A DNA stretch of 64,000 nt from positions 1-64,000 of the forward strand of contig NZ_JAGEPF010000037.1 of NCBI RefSeq assembly GCF_017573465.1, in the 5' to 3' direction. Under the pieces are notes generated by a model, which did not search any database, had not been told where the DNA came from, and worked only from the letters and a program-made list of their open reading frames with translations. Made by a program: the position numbers and the translations under genes. Shown one piece after another: positions 33,358 through 41,702 of the stretch. The first letter of the stretch is position 1. Every line of letters begins with the position of its first letter. The stretch is from Actinomadura violacea (GTDB lineage Bacteria; Actinomycetota; Actinomycetes; Streptosporangiales; Streptosporangiaceae).

Positions 33358-33435
33358 TACCCCCTGGGGGTATCTCTGTGGCCTCATCGTGCCACAACCC
33401 GAACACCTCGCACAACCGGTACCCCCTAGGGGTTA
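33358..33435. promoter_or_regulatory. two CsoR-type copper operators
   Basis: TACCCCC-T-GGGGGTA (33358-33372) and TACCCCCTAGGGGTTA (33420-33435) match the G/C-rich palindromes bound by the Cu(I)-sensing repressor CsoR. They sit upstream of copZ. No csoR gene is in the window. Confidence 0.85.
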
Positions 33436-33763
33436 TTTCGAGATCCGGGTCACAGCCGGTCGCACGGAGTTATCCACACCCTGTTCAGCGGTCCACATGG
33501 CCCGCCGCACGGCGATTTGTCGATATTCGTCGAGGTATTCACCCCGGGGCGCCCCGCCCGCGCGCCGACTCTCGCGTCATGCACAAGGTTTTCCACAAGC
33601 TTCCCCAGCCCTGTGGACAGCTCTGGGGTGTCGCCGGACGCGGGGCGCCGCCCCCTCGATGTTCTCGCGATCCGCGCCCGTCGGGGGGCCCGTTGCGCAG
33701 GTCCGCCGCACCGCTGCCGGAGCGTTTACCTTGGAGGGGTCACGGCCGGCGAGTGGAGGTCCG
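33436..33763. other. gene-free stretch with DnaA-box-like cluster
   Basis: No gene is seen here. It holds TTATCCACA (33470-33478, a perfect DnaA box), TTTTCCACA (33589-33597), CTGTCCACA on the reverse strand (33612-33620) and the weaker CGGTCCACA (33489-33497). The region is less GC-rich than its surroundings. It also contains the promoter of the Fpg/Nei gene. Confidence 0.5.
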
Positions 33764-34627
33764 ATGCCCGAGTTGCCCGAGGTGGAGGCGCTGACGGCGT
33801 TCCTGCGCGAACGCGTCGTCGGCCATGCCGTCGCCCGCGTCGACGTCCTCGCGATCTCCGCGCTCAAGACCTACGACCCGCCGGTCACCGCACTGGCCGG
33901 CCTGACCGTCACCGGCGCGTCCCGGCACGGCAAGTTCCTCGACCTGGACGTCGACGGCATCCACCTGGTGATCCACCTGGCCCGCGCCGGCTGGCTCCGC
34001 TGGCGCGACGAGATCCCGTCCCGGCCCGCCCGCCCCGGCGGCAAGAACCCGCTCGCCCTCCGCGTCCACCTCGACGACGGCTCCGGCTTCGACCTCACCG
34101 AGGCCGGGACGAAGAAGGGCCTCGCGGTCTACGTCGTCCGCGACCCGGACCAGGTGCCCGGCGTCGCCTCCCTCGGCCCCGACCCCCTCGACGAGTCGTT
34201 CACCACCGACCGGCTCCGCGAGATCGTCGCGGGCAAGCGCACGCAGATCAAGGGCCTGCTCCGCGACCAGAGCGTCGTCGCCGGCATCGGCAACGCCTAC
34301 TCCGACGAGGTCCTGCACGCGGCCAAGATGTCCCCCTTCAAGATCGCCGCCACCCTCACCGACGACGACGTCGTCACCCTCCACTCGTCGATCGTCACCA
34401 CTCTCCGCGACGCCGTCGACCGCTCCCGCGGCCTGGAGGCCCAGGACCTCAAGGGCGAGAAGAAGACCGGCCTCCGCGTCCACGGCCGCAAGGGCCAGGA
34501 ATGCCCGGTCTGCGGCGACACGATCCGCGAGGTCTCCTTCGCCGACTCCGCCCTCCAGTACTGCCCCACCTGCCAGACCGCCGGCAAGCCCCTCGCCGAC
34601 CGCCGCATGTCCCGCCTCCTCAAATAG
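33764..34627 (+). CDS. Fpg/Nei family DNA glycosylase/AP lyase
   Basis: A 287-residue base-excision repair enzyme. The mature N-terminus PELPEVE supplies the catalytic Pro and Glu; the H2TH region includes 'QIKGLLRDQSVVAGIGNAYSDEVLHAAKMSPF' (about residues 165-195), and the C-terminal zinc finger is C247-x2-C250-x16-C267-x2-C270. The lysine-rich C-terminal part and lack of a clear Fpg 8-oxoG loop leave open whether it is Fpg or Nei-like. It removes oxidised bases and nicks the DNA. The ATG has GGAGG upstream. Confidence 0.93.
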   Translation: MPELPEVEALTAFLRERVVGHAVARVDVLAISALKTYDPPVTALAGLTVTGASRHGKFLDLDVDGIHLVIHLARAGWLRWRDEIPSRPARPGGKNPLALRVHLDDGSGFDLTEAGTKKGLAVYVVRDPDQVPGVASLGPDPLDESFTTDRLREIVAGKRTQIKGLLRDQSVVAGIGNAYSDEVLHAAKMSPFKIAATLTDDDVVTLHSSIVTTLRDAVDRSRGLEAQDLKGEKKTGLRVHGRKGQECPVCGDTIREVSFADSALQYCPTCQTAGKPLADRRMSRLLK

Positions 34628-34696
34628 CCAAGGCCAGCGGGAGTTCGCGCAGGCCGCGCACGTCAACCCACCCAGCAGGCTGCAAAGATGACAGGC

Positions 34697-35008
34697 GTGG
34701 CGATGGCGAAGAAAGGATCACGACGGATCACCGTCGCCGGGCTCGAATTCAGGTGGAAGGTCCGTGGCAGGCCCACCTACGACCAGGCGCTCGGCTGGAC
34801 TCCGCTGACCTTCGCCGCGGAACGGGCCGCAGAGCCAGGGGCGCTGCTGGTGGTCTCCATGCGGTGCGCCCACCCGAGCAACTGGTTGGGGCTGCCCGCG
34901 ACGCCGGTCCTGCCTCGCACGGTCGCCGCGGCGATCAACACCGCCCTCCAACGAGGCTGGCAGCCCTCACAGCCAGGCCCCCCGTTCGTCCTGGACGACC
35001 TTCACTGA
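34697..35008 (+). CDS. small conserved-looking protein of unknown function
   Basis: A 103-residue basic protein with no membrane segment. It begins 'KKGSRRITVAGLEFRWKVRGRP' and has 'RCAHPSNWLGLPATPVLPRTVAAAINTALQRGWQP', a pattern I associate with uncharacterised actinobacterial proteins. The GTG at 34697 lies 7 nt after a -10-like AAAGAT, favouring a leaderless start; an ATG at 34688 and one at 34703 are alternatives. Its 3' end overlaps the convergent gene by 7 nt. Function unknown. Confidence 0.65.
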   Translation: MAMAKKGSRRITVAGLEFRWKVRGRPTYDQALGWTPLTFAAERAAEPGALLVVSMRCAHPSNWLGLPATPVLPRTVAAAINTALQRGWQPSQPGPPFVLDDLH

Positions 35009-35535
35009 CCGGGCGCCGCCGGCTGGACGTCGACCACGATCAGTTTGTCGTCGAGGTAGCGGTCGAGGTTCGGGTTGTGCCAGCGCTCGTCCGGCCTGAT
35101 CTGGTGGAACCGGAAGGTCGCGTTGGTCTCGTTGGCGCCCAGGATGCAGCGGACCGCGGCGGGCGGGTCGAGCGCGCGGACGAGCCGCGCGAACTCCAGG
35201 GCGAACGCGACGCCCTGCTGGAGCAGCATCCGCTGGCCGTCCTCGGAGATGGCGGGGACGCCGTCGGTGACGTCGACCGCCACGTCGACGGAGTCCTCCA
35301 GATGGAACGAGGTGTCGGCGCACTCCCACGCCGTGAGGTCTGGGAAGATCCCCGGCGCGCCCGCCGCGTTCGCGATCGAGTCCGCCCAGGTCAGGATGCG
35401 TCCGCGGCGGGTGATGCCGGTGCGGATCCGGTCCTGGAGCCCGGTGGCGAGGCCGCCCGGCGGCTCGGCGGCCGCCGAGCCCTGCAGCAGGTCGAGGGCG
35501 GCGTCGTTCATCTGCAGCGAGAGCACGCCGCCCAT
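35002..35535 (-). CDS. hypothetical protein
   Basis: A 177-residue soluble acidic protein without recognisable motif, signal peptide or membrane helix. Segments 'SFHLEDSVDVAVDVTDG' and 'EFARLVRALDPPAAVRCILGANETNATFRFHQIRPDERW' look like a folded alpha/beta domain. The ATG at 35535 shares the palindrome CCATGG with the start codon of the gene on the other strand, so the two starts overlap back to back. The 3' end overlaps the neighbouring small gene by 7 nt. Confidence 0.6.
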   Translation of the reverse strand: MGGVLSLQMNDAALDLLQGSAAAEPPGGLATGLQDRIRTGITRRGRILTWADSIANAAGAPGIFPDLTAWECADTSFHLEDSVDVAVDVTDGVPAISEDGQRMLLQQGVAFALEFARLVRALDPPAAVRCILGANETNATFRFHQIRPDERWHNPNLDRYLDDKLIVVDVQPAAPGQ

Positions 35536-36170
35536 GGTGGCAGCCCGCCGCCAACGGACGCGGCCCCGGAGTCTTGCGCCGCCCGACGTCTACGAGGCGA
35601 TCCTGCGCGCCTTGAACGTCCCCGACCAGGAGTTGCGGGCCTGGGCGGATGCGTGGGACAGGCTCGACGAGGCGCGTCGCCCCGTCCCGAGCCTCCGTCC
35701 GCCCGCAGAGCAGCCCGTGGTCGCGGAACCTGCGGCTCTGGCGCCCGTACCGGCGTCCCCGCTCGCTCCTCTGGATGCCTCGACCGCGCCACACGTGCCG
35801 GGGAGGGCGCGGTGGCGGGGTGCGCTGGGCGGCGGGTGGGGGGTGCTTGTGGTGATCGCGCTGCTTGCGGTGATGGTGCTGGTCTACGCCGCCCGCGAGT
35901 CAGGCCGGCCGGCGCCGAAGGCCGCCCCGGGGGGATGCGTCTATGTCCCGGTGGGGGCGCCCGTGCGGGTCCATCCGCTTCCCGGCTTCGACACCGGCGT
36001 CCGGTTCGAGTCGATCAACGACGTCCGGCAGCCGGTCACCGGGGCGTGCGTGCCCGTCCACGCCGTCACCGGCACGGACACGTGCGGGATCGGCGCGGCC
36101 AGGATCGACACCTGAATCCGGGTGCCCGGGCTGGATCTTCGAGCCCTGCCTCCGGCCGCGCCCGTGACCG
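35534..36170 (+). pseudogene. truncated and frameshifted membrane protein with HTH remnant
   Basis: The open frame from the ATG at 35534 to 36115 (193 residues) has 'RSLAPPDVYEAILRALNVPDQELRAWADAWDRLDEARR', like the last helices of a helix-turn-helix domain, then a Pro-rich linker, one membrane helix (about residues 98-118) and a Cys-containing extracellular domain. The first HTH half is missing. Just past the stop, another frame continues 'SGCPGWIFEPCLRPRP' to a stop at 36167, as expected for an SH3-like C-terminal end; a frameshift near 36110 would join them. It is probably a decayed gene, though a short functional form cannot be excluded. Confidence 0.5.
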
Positions 36171-36186
36171 CACAGGCGCGGACGGG

Positions 36187-36648
36187 TCAGCGGACCTTGG
36201 GGACGGCGCCGAAGACGGGGGCGATCGCGGTCCAGCGGTGGAGCTGGCAGCCGTCGTTGCGCTTGAAGGTGGTGTCGACGGGCTTGCCCTGCCAGGTGCC
36301 CTTCACCGTGGCGACCTCGGGGCCGCCGTAGATGTCGGTGCACATCCGGTCCTTGGGGACGGGTGCGAAGGGGTCCTTGGCCTTGGTGAGGGCGGCGCAG
36401 GCGTCGGCGGCCTTCGGGTGGTCGCCGCCAGCGGGGTCGCAGGTCAGCGTGTAGGTCTTGGCGGGGGCCTGGGCCGAGGCCCGGATCCGGATGGTGAGGT
36501 CGTCGGCCGGGGATCCGGAAGGACGGACCGTGGCGGTGCCCGAAGGGCCCTCGGCGGGAAGGGTCTTGGCGTGTTCGTCGCCGCAGGCGGCCAGAGACAG
36601 GACCGTGGCGAGCCCGGGCGCGGCGAGGATGAGCGTCCGATACCGCAT
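36187..36648 (-). CDS. SSI-like (subtilisin-inhibitor family) lipoprotein
   Basis: A 153-residue lipoprotein: signal peptide with lipobox LAAC (about residues 19-22), a Ser/Pro/Thr linker and a domain resembling Streptomyces subtilisin inhibitor: 'YTLTCDPAGGDHPKAADACAAL' and 'DRMCTDIYGGPEVATVKGTWQGKPV', with four cysteines spaced as in SSI (C..C pairs). SSI proteins inhibit extracellular serine proteases; the reactive-site loop here (around 'PKDRMCTDI') keeps the basic residues. The ATG at 36648 puts the signal peptide at the N-terminus. It is divergent from a rhodanese gene. Confidence 0.82.
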   Translation of the reverse strand: MRYRTLILAAPGLATVLSLAACGDEHAKTLPAEGPSGTATVRPSGSPADDLTIRIRASAQAPAKTYTLTCDPAGGDHPKAADACAALTKAKDPFAPVPKDRMCTDIYGGPEVATVKGTWQGKPVDTTFKRNDGCQLHRWTAIAPVFGAVPKVR

Positions 36649-36694
36649 GCGTGATTCGACGCAGGGGGGCATCGCGCGGTTCCATGGGGGTGTG

Positions 36695-37030
36695 ATGATT
36701 TTCGGGGACGAGGTTCCGGCGGTGGTCGCCGCCGACGTTCCGCAGGGCGGCTACCTGCTGGACGTGCGCGAACAGGACGAGTGGGACGCGGGGCACGCGC
36801 CGGAGGCCGTCCACATTCCGATGGGGCAGCTGGGCGACCGGGCCGGGGAGGTCCCGCGGGACCGGGAGATCTTCGTCATCTGCCGGTCGGGGGCGCGGTC
36901 GGCGCAGGTGACGGTGGCGCTGAACCAGGCGGGCTGGCTGGCGAAGAACGTGGACGGCGGGATGAAGGGCTGGGCCGAGGCGGGCCGGCCGATGGAGAAC
37001 GGCGGGGACGGCGAGCCTTACGTGGCTTAA
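36695..37030 (+). CDS. rhodanese-like sulfurtransferase domain protein
   Basis: A 111-residue single rhodanese domain. 'GGYLLDVREQDEWDAGHAPEAVHIPMGQL' (residues 18-46) is the CH2A motif, and the active-site loop is C63-R-S-G-A-R-S, with the catalytic cysteine present. It transfers sulfane sulfur to thiol or cyanide acceptors; thiamine biosynthesis also uses such proteins, and a TPP riboswitch follows 55 bp downstream, but they are separate transcripts. GTG 36692 is an alternative start. Confidence 0.9.
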   Translation: MIFGDEVPAVVAADVPQGGYLLDVREQDEWDAGHAPEAVHIPMGQLGDRAGEVPRDREIFVICRSGARSAQVTVALNQAGWLAKNVDGGMKGWAEAGRPMENGGDGEPYVA

Positions 37031-37083
37031 CCGTTTGCGCCCTTTGTGGGGGTTGCGGGCGGTTGTACGATCGGTGCCGACCG

Positions 37084-37181
37084 ATACCCGCGGGAGCTCG
37101 GGCCATAAGCCGGGCTGAGAGGGCGGCCTTCAGGGCGCCGCCGACCGCATGAACCTGTCCGGGTAATGCCGGCGTAGGGAG
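37084..37181 (+). ncRNA. TPP (thi-box) riboswitch
   Basis: The leader shows the conserved thi-box elements in order: GCGGGAGCTCG, GGGCTGAGAGGG (37113-37122 region), then GACCGCATGAACCTG, GGGTAATGCCGGCGTAGGGAG. Thiamine pyrophosphate binding folds it and hides AGGGAG (37176-37181), the ribosome site of the permease gene, so control is probably at translation. It shows the downstream permease imports thiamine or a precursor. Confidence 0.96.
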
Positions 37182-37189
37182 TGTGGCCC

Positions 37190-38557
37190 GTGGCGTCCGA
37201 CGTCGAGAAGACCCTTGCGGACGAGCGTCCGCGGAACGAGGTCCCGTACACGCTGGACGAGCCGGCGCCGAAGGTGCTGGGCTTCTGGGACCAGAGCGCG
37301 TTCTGGGCGAACCTCGGGGTGAGCCTGCTGGCGTTCTCCGGCGCGTACACCGTGCTCGCGCCGGACGCGGACGGGAAGCCGACGCTGGCGATCGCGGCGG
37401 GGATCGTCGCGATGATCGTCGGGACGGTGCTGGGCGGGCTGATGCTGGGCCTGGCCGCGGCGCCCGGCGCGAAGACGGGCCAGCCGGCGATGGTGCTGCT
37501 CAGGGGCCTGTTCGGGGCGCGGTTGTCGTACGTCCCGACGGTGCTGAACATCGCGCAGCTGATCGGCTGGGGGACGTTCGAGCTGATCGTGATCGCGGAC
37601 GCGGCGCGGGAGCTGTGGGACGGGGTGCCGCGCTGGGGGTACGTGGTCGCGGCCGGGGCGATCACGACGGTGCTGACGATCTGGCCGCTCGGGTCGGTGC
37701 GGCTGCTGCGCCGGTACGTGACGGTCGCGGTGATCGTGGCGCTGGTGTACTTCTACGTCCAGCTGGTGCGGCAGCCGCTGCCGGATCTGAACCACGGGTC
37801 GTGGGGCGGGTTCTGGGTCGGCGCGGACGCGGCGCTGGCGGTGTCGATCTCGTGGGTGCCGGTGGCGGCCGACTACACGCGGCACGCGAAGAGCGCCCGG
37901 GGGGCTTTCGGGGCGGCGTCCGTCGGGTATTCGGTCACCCAGATCATCGCGTACGTGCTGGGGCTGCTGGCGCTGGCGCTCGTCGGCGGCGACACCGACC
38001 GGGTGTTCGACCCGTTCCTGCACGTCGCGCTGGGTGCGGTGTTCTTCGCGGTGTTCGTGCTGCGGGAGGCGGACCAGTCGTTCGCGAACGTGTACTCCAC
38101 CGCGGTGTCGATCCAGAACCTGGTGCCGCGCGCGGACCGGCGCGTCCTGTCGGTGGCGCTGGGCGTGGGGATCACGGTGCTGGCGCTGGCGCTGGACATC
38201 AACGACTACGCCGGTTTCCTGTCACTGATCGGGTCGGTGTTCGTGCCGATGCTGGGCGTCCTCGCGGCGGACTTCTTCCTCGGCCGGGGGCGCGCGGGCT
38301 GGGATGCGAGCCGTACGGCGCCGTCGCGGTGGAGCATGATCGCGGCGTGGGCGGTCGGCTTCGCCGCCTACCAGCTGATCAACCCCGGCACGGTGCGCCG
38401 GTGGGCGGACGTGTGGCGGCACGTGCAGGACGCGCTGCACTTCACGCCGCAGAGCTGGATGAGCGCGTCGCTGCTGTCGTTCCTGGTCGCGGGGGCCGCG
38501 ACGCTGCTGATCGGCTGGGCGGGCGCCGCCCGCGGCCGCGGTATTACCCGGCGGTAG
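37190..38557 (+). CDS. cytX: NCS1-family permease, CytX-like HMP/thiamine-precursor transporter
   Basis: A 455-residue permease with about 12 membrane helices of the nucleobase-cation symporter family (NCS1, cytosine permease-like): 'GFWDQSAFWANLGVSLLAFSGAYTVLAP' in helix 1 and 'AVSISWVPVAADYTRHAKSARGA' in the middle. The TPP riboswitch directly upstream identifies it as the CytX type, thought to import hydroxymethylpyrimidine. The GTG at 37190 is 8 nt from the riboswitch-controlled AGGGAG and is preferred to the GTG at 37181, which overlaps that site. With tenA at 29.1 kb it suggests thiamine-precursor salvage. Confidence 0.92.
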   Translation: MASDVEKTLADERPRNEVPYTLDEPAPKVLGFWDQSAFWANLGVSLLAFSGAYTVLAPDADGKPTLAIAAGIVAMIVGTVLGGLMLGLAAAPGAKTGQPAMVLLRGLFGARLSYVPTVLNIAQLIGWGTFELIVIADAARELWDGVPRWGYVVAAGAITTVLTIWPLGSVRLLRRYVTVAVIVALVYFYVQLVRQPLPDLNHGSWGGFWVGADAALAVSISWVPVAADYTRHAKSARGAFGAASVGYSVTQIIAYVLGLLALALVGGDTDRVFDPFLHVALGAVFFAVFVLREADQSFANVYSTAVSIQNLVPRADRRVLSVALGVGITVLALALDINDYAGFLSLIGSVFVPMLGVLAADFFLGRGRAGWDASRTAPSRWSMIAAWAVGFAAYQLINPGTVRRWADVWRHVQDALHFTPQSWMSASLLSFLVAGAATLLIGWAGAARGRGITRR

Positions 38558-38732
38558 GGTTGCCGGAGCCGCGCGCCGACGGATGCGCCGCGCCCGCCGG
38601 AAAGGCATCGTGCACATGGGCGATCCCGAGGCCCTCAGGCCGCTGAAGTGGCGTTCCTCCGTTCGCCGGGGACGTCTGGTGGGAACTTTTCGGCGCCGAT
38701 CGCCCGGCGCCGTGCCGGGGTCCGGTGGCACG

Positions 38733-40604
38733 ATGACAGACGTGCAGCACGTCCACGACCCGATCGCGCGCGCCGTCATCGAGAGCGCCGCCGACGCGAT
38801 CGTGGCCGTCGACCAGAAGCACCGCGTCACCGTGTGGAACCCGGCCGCCGAGCGGATGTTCGGATGGAGCGCCGCGGAGATGGTCGGGCGCGTCCCGCCG
38901 ATCGTCCCGGATGAGCTGAAGGCCGAGCACAACGCGGTGCAGGAGCGGCTGCTCACCCGGCGCGCCGGGGAGGGCGAGAGCGGGCAGATCTCGATCGCGA
39001 CCCGCCGGTTCCACCGGGACGGCCGGCTGATCGACGTGCGGATCGACACGAGCCTGCTGAAGGACCCGGCGGGCACGCCGCTCGGCTGGGTGGGGGTGTA
39101 CCACCCGGCGGAGGACGACGAGATCGTCCAGCACCACATGACGGAGCGGGCGCGGCTCGTGCGGCGGCTGAACGACATCGTCGCCGACCTGAACGCCGAG
39201 CTGGACCTGGCCGTGGTGCTCGACCGGATCACGACCGCGCTGATCGAGCTGACCGGCGCGGACGCGGGCGGCTTCGTCCGCATCGAGGGCGAGCGGCTGC
39301 GGCTGGTCAGCACGTCGGGGCTGCCGGAGCACCTGCGCGGCCGGACCGCGGAGCTGCGGCCGAGCCTGGTCGGGGAGCTGCTGCGGTCCGGCAAGACGGT
39401 GAAGCTCGCGACGGGCGAGCAGCGGCTCGGCGACCTGATCTGGTCCGAGCTGCCGGGCCTGCACACCGTCGCGCTCGGCCTGTCCTACCTGCAGAACCGC
39501 CCGTACGGGGCGCTGTACGCGCTGTTCTCCGGACGCAAGATCGGGCACACCGAGCTGGAGCTGCTGGAGCTGCTCGCCGGGCACGCGGGCGTCGCGGTCG
39601 GCAACGCCGTCGCCTACGCGGAGGTCGTCCGGCAGCGGGCGCACGAGCGCGCGGTGATCGACTCCAGCGCGGACGGCATCGCGGTGCTCGACCACGACCT
39701 CGTCGTCCGGCAGTGGAACCCGGCCGCGCACACCCTCACCGGCATCCCGCCGGAGGACGCGATCGGGCGGCCGCTGCCGTTCGCCATGCCCGCGCTCGGC
39801 GAGATGCTGACGTTCCCGCTGGAGTCCGGGGTGTGGCTGAACGTGCTGGCCGCCGAGATCGAGGAGACCGGCGAGCTGGTCGTCGACTTCCGCGACGTGA
39901 CGGAGGCGAAGGCGCTGGAGGAGGCCAAGGACCTGTTCCTCGCCACCACCAGCCACGAGCTGCGCACCCCGATCACGGTCGTGCAGGGGTTCGCGTCCAC
40001 GCTGGTCAACCGGTGGGACGAGCTGGCCGACCTGGACCGCCGCGCCGCCGTCGCGACGATCGCCGAGCGCGCCCAGTCGCTCGGCCGGCTGGTGGAGCAC
40101 CTGCTGCTCGGCTCCCGCGCGGGCGCCGACGAGCTGACCGTGACGATCGAGCCGTTCGACCTGGCCAGGGTGCTGGAGGGCGTCGTCGCGGGGTTCCGTT
40201 CGCTGTCGCCGCTGCACCAGGTGGAGCTGGAGATCGAGCCGGAGCTGCCGCAATGCCGGGGCGACGCGATGGCGACCGACATCGTGCTCGGGCAGCTGCT
40301 GGAGAACGCGTTCAAGTACAGCCCGGACGGCGGGACGGTCCGGGTGCACGCGAAGTCCGGCGCGTCCGGGATCGCGGTGACGGTCGAGGACGAGGGGATC
40401 GGCATCCGGCCCGGCGACCACGAGCGGATCTTCGAGCGGTTCGTGCAGGGCGAGGCGGGGGACCGGCGCCGGTTCGGCGGGATCGGCCTCGGGCTCTACA
40501 TCGTGAAGCGGCTGACGGAGGCGCAGGGCGGGGCGATCTCGGCGCATCCGGGCAAGGCCGGCCGGCCGGGCACCCGCATGCGGCTGGTGCTGCCGGCCGA
40601 ATGA
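38733..40604 (+). CDS. cytoplasmic sensor histidine kinase (PAS-GAF-PAS)
   Basis: A 623-residue soluble kinase: PAS domain (about 10-125), GAF domain (about 155-300), second PAS (about 305-395), then a dimerisation/phosphoacceptor region with H408 in 'TSHELRTPITVVQGF' and a HATPase_c domain (N box 'LGQLLENAFKYSPDGG', G1 'VEDEGIGI', G2 'GGIGLGLYIVKR'). There are no membrane helices, so it senses a cytoplasmic signal. No response regulator is adjacent. A -10-like CACGAT (38729-38734) lies 7 nt before an in-frame GTG at 38742, so a leaderless start there is an alternative to ATG 38733. Confidence 0.93.
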   Translation: MTDVQHVHDPIARAVIESAADAIVAVDQKHRVTVWNPAAERMFGWSAAEMVGRVPPIVPDELKAEHNAVQERLLTRRAGEGESGQISIATRRFHRDGRLIDVRIDTSLLKDPAGTPLGWVGVYHPAEDDEIVQHHMTERARLVRRLNDIVADLNAELDLAVVLDRITTALIELTGADAGGFVRIEGERLRLVSTSGLPEHLRGRTAELRPSLVGELLRSGKTVKLATGEQRLGDLIWSELPGLHTVALGLSYLQNRPYGALYALFSGRKIGHTELELLELLAGHAGVAVGNAVAYAEVVRQRAHERAVIDSSADGIAVLDHDLVVRQWNPAAHTLTGIPPEDAIGRPLPFAMPALGEMLTFPLESGVWLNVLAAEIEETGELVVDFRDVTEAKALEEAKDLFLATTSHELRTPITVVQGFASTLVNRWDELADLDRRAAVATIAERAQSLGRLVEHLLLGSRAGADELTVTIEPFDLARVLEGVVAGFRSLSPLHQVELEIEPELPQCRGDAMATDIVLGQLLENAFKYSPDGGTVRVHAKSGASGIAVTVEDEGIGIRPGDHERIFERFVQGEAGDRRRFGGIGLGLYIVKRLTEAQGGAISAHPGKAGRPGTRMRLVLPAE

Positions 40605-41001
40605 CCGCCCGGTCGGTCACTTACCGTGAGGACAGCGGTCCGGATGCGGCCGGGTGAGTCCGATGTGGCACCCGGTTTGCGCGGTCTCGACTGGTGGCAG
40701 TGTTGCCCCGTGCGGGAAAGTACGGTGGCCACCGGGTGTGACGGACGAAACGCGCGCGCGAGGAGTAACCCGTCCGCCGGCTGGATAGATCCAGGGGTGG
40801 TCGCCGGTCGTGACGGGATCACCGCCGGCACCGGACGTCGACACCGCGGACGGGGGTGATCACCGTGACCGGAGGGCCGGTGACTCGTTGTGCAGGTGGC
40901 AAACTGAATCGCTCAGGTTTCCGGCCCATGTCATCAGGGCATTTCGGTCGTACCGGAAGAGCGGTGACGGGACTCGTCCGAGACAGCGGAACCACGGGGA
41001 G
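40605..41001. other. 397-nt region without a convincing gene
   Basis: Open frames exist on both strands, but none shows a family signature, ribosome site or natural composition. A 6-bp hairpin TGACCG/CGGTCA (40604-40621 region) may end the histidine kinase transcript. The rest probably holds the regulated promoter of the RsbW-like gene at 41002. Confidence 0.4.
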
Positions 41002-41547
41002 GTGAGGGCGTCGAGCGTCGTACTGCTGCCACACGCGCCGTCCAGCGTCGCGGTCGCCCGCAAGCGCCTCAGCTCGGAGCTGGCCGCCTCGGGGGTCTAC
41101 GAGTCCATCGTGGACGACGCCAGCGTGATCGTCAGCGAGCTGATCAGCAACGCCCTGCGGCACGCCAGGCCGCTGCCCTCCGGGCAGGTCAAGGTCTGCT
41201 GGCTCTGCCGGGGCGACGTCCTGGAACTGGAGGTCAGCGACGGGGGCGCGATGACCGAGCCGCGGCGCGGCCCGGGCACGCTGTCCTCGCTCGGCGGGCG
41301 CGGCCTCGGCATCGTCGAGGCCCTCTCGGAGGGCTGGGGCGTCCGGCACGATGACGGCGCCACCACCGTGTGGGCCGTGCTGCGCACCCGCCACTCGTCC
41401 GGCGGCGACGAGGCGGTCTCGCCGGCGCACTCCAACGGCGTCGTGCCCGACCTCGCCGACTTCCCGGACCTGCTGGACGAACCGGAGGACGACCTCTACG
41501 ACGGAACGAGGAATGGAGTGGCCCCAAGTAGGGCATACCCCGCCTAG
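41002..41547 (+). CDS. RsbW-like ATP-binding protein (HATPase_c_2)
   Basis: A 181-residue GHKL ATPase: N box 'ASVIVSELISNALRHARP' (about residues 37-54), G1 'LEVSDGGAM' (about 79-87), G2 'SLGGRGLGIVEALSEGWGV' (about 98-116). An acidic C-terminal tail follows (about 140-181: 'DLADFPDLLDEPEDDLYDG'). Likely an anti-sigma or serine kinase regulator. The GTG at 41002 is chosen because homologues begin near here; GGGGAG directly abuts it, an unusually short spacing. Confidence 0.85.
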   Translation: MRASSVVLLPHAPSSVAVARKRLSSELAASGVYESIVDDASVIVSELISNALRHARPLPSGQVKVCWLCRGDVLELEVSDGGAMTEPRRGPGTLSSLGGRGLGIVEALSEGWGVRHDDGATTVWAVLRTRHSSGGDEAVSPAHSNGVVPDLADFPDLLDEPEDDLYDGTRNGVAPSRAYPA

Positions 41548-41583
41548 AAGGACCACGCGCGCACCTTGTATGGTCCTCAACAA

Positions 41584-41663
41584 GCTCGGGCGCTGTCGTG
41601 CCCCCGTCGACACCGCCCGAGCGCCAACGTGAGAAGGGCCCCGGCATCGCGCCGGGGCCCTTC
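41584..41663. terminator. two hairpins between convergent genes
   Basis: GCTCGGGCG (41584-41592)/CGCCCGAGC (41614-41622) forms a 9-bp stem. Further on, GAAGGGCCCCGGC (41633-41645)/GCCGGGGCCCTTC (41651-41663) forms a 13-bp stem with a 5-nt loop, a strong bidirectional terminator for the RsbW-like and arginine deiminase genes. Confidence 0.75.
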
Positions 41664-41702
41664 GCGTTCCGTCTCCGCAGCTCAGCGCCGCTGAGCCGCA
41701 GG

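Noticed and set aside
33764-34627. A mobile element around the gene-poor DnaA-box region
   Set aside because: No transposase, terminal inverted repeats or target duplications; the neighbour is an ordinary DNA glycosylase.
40617-40859. Short open frames on both strands in the 40.6-41.0 kb gap
   Set aside because: No family likeness, no ribosome site and no shared codon pattern; more likely promoter DNA.
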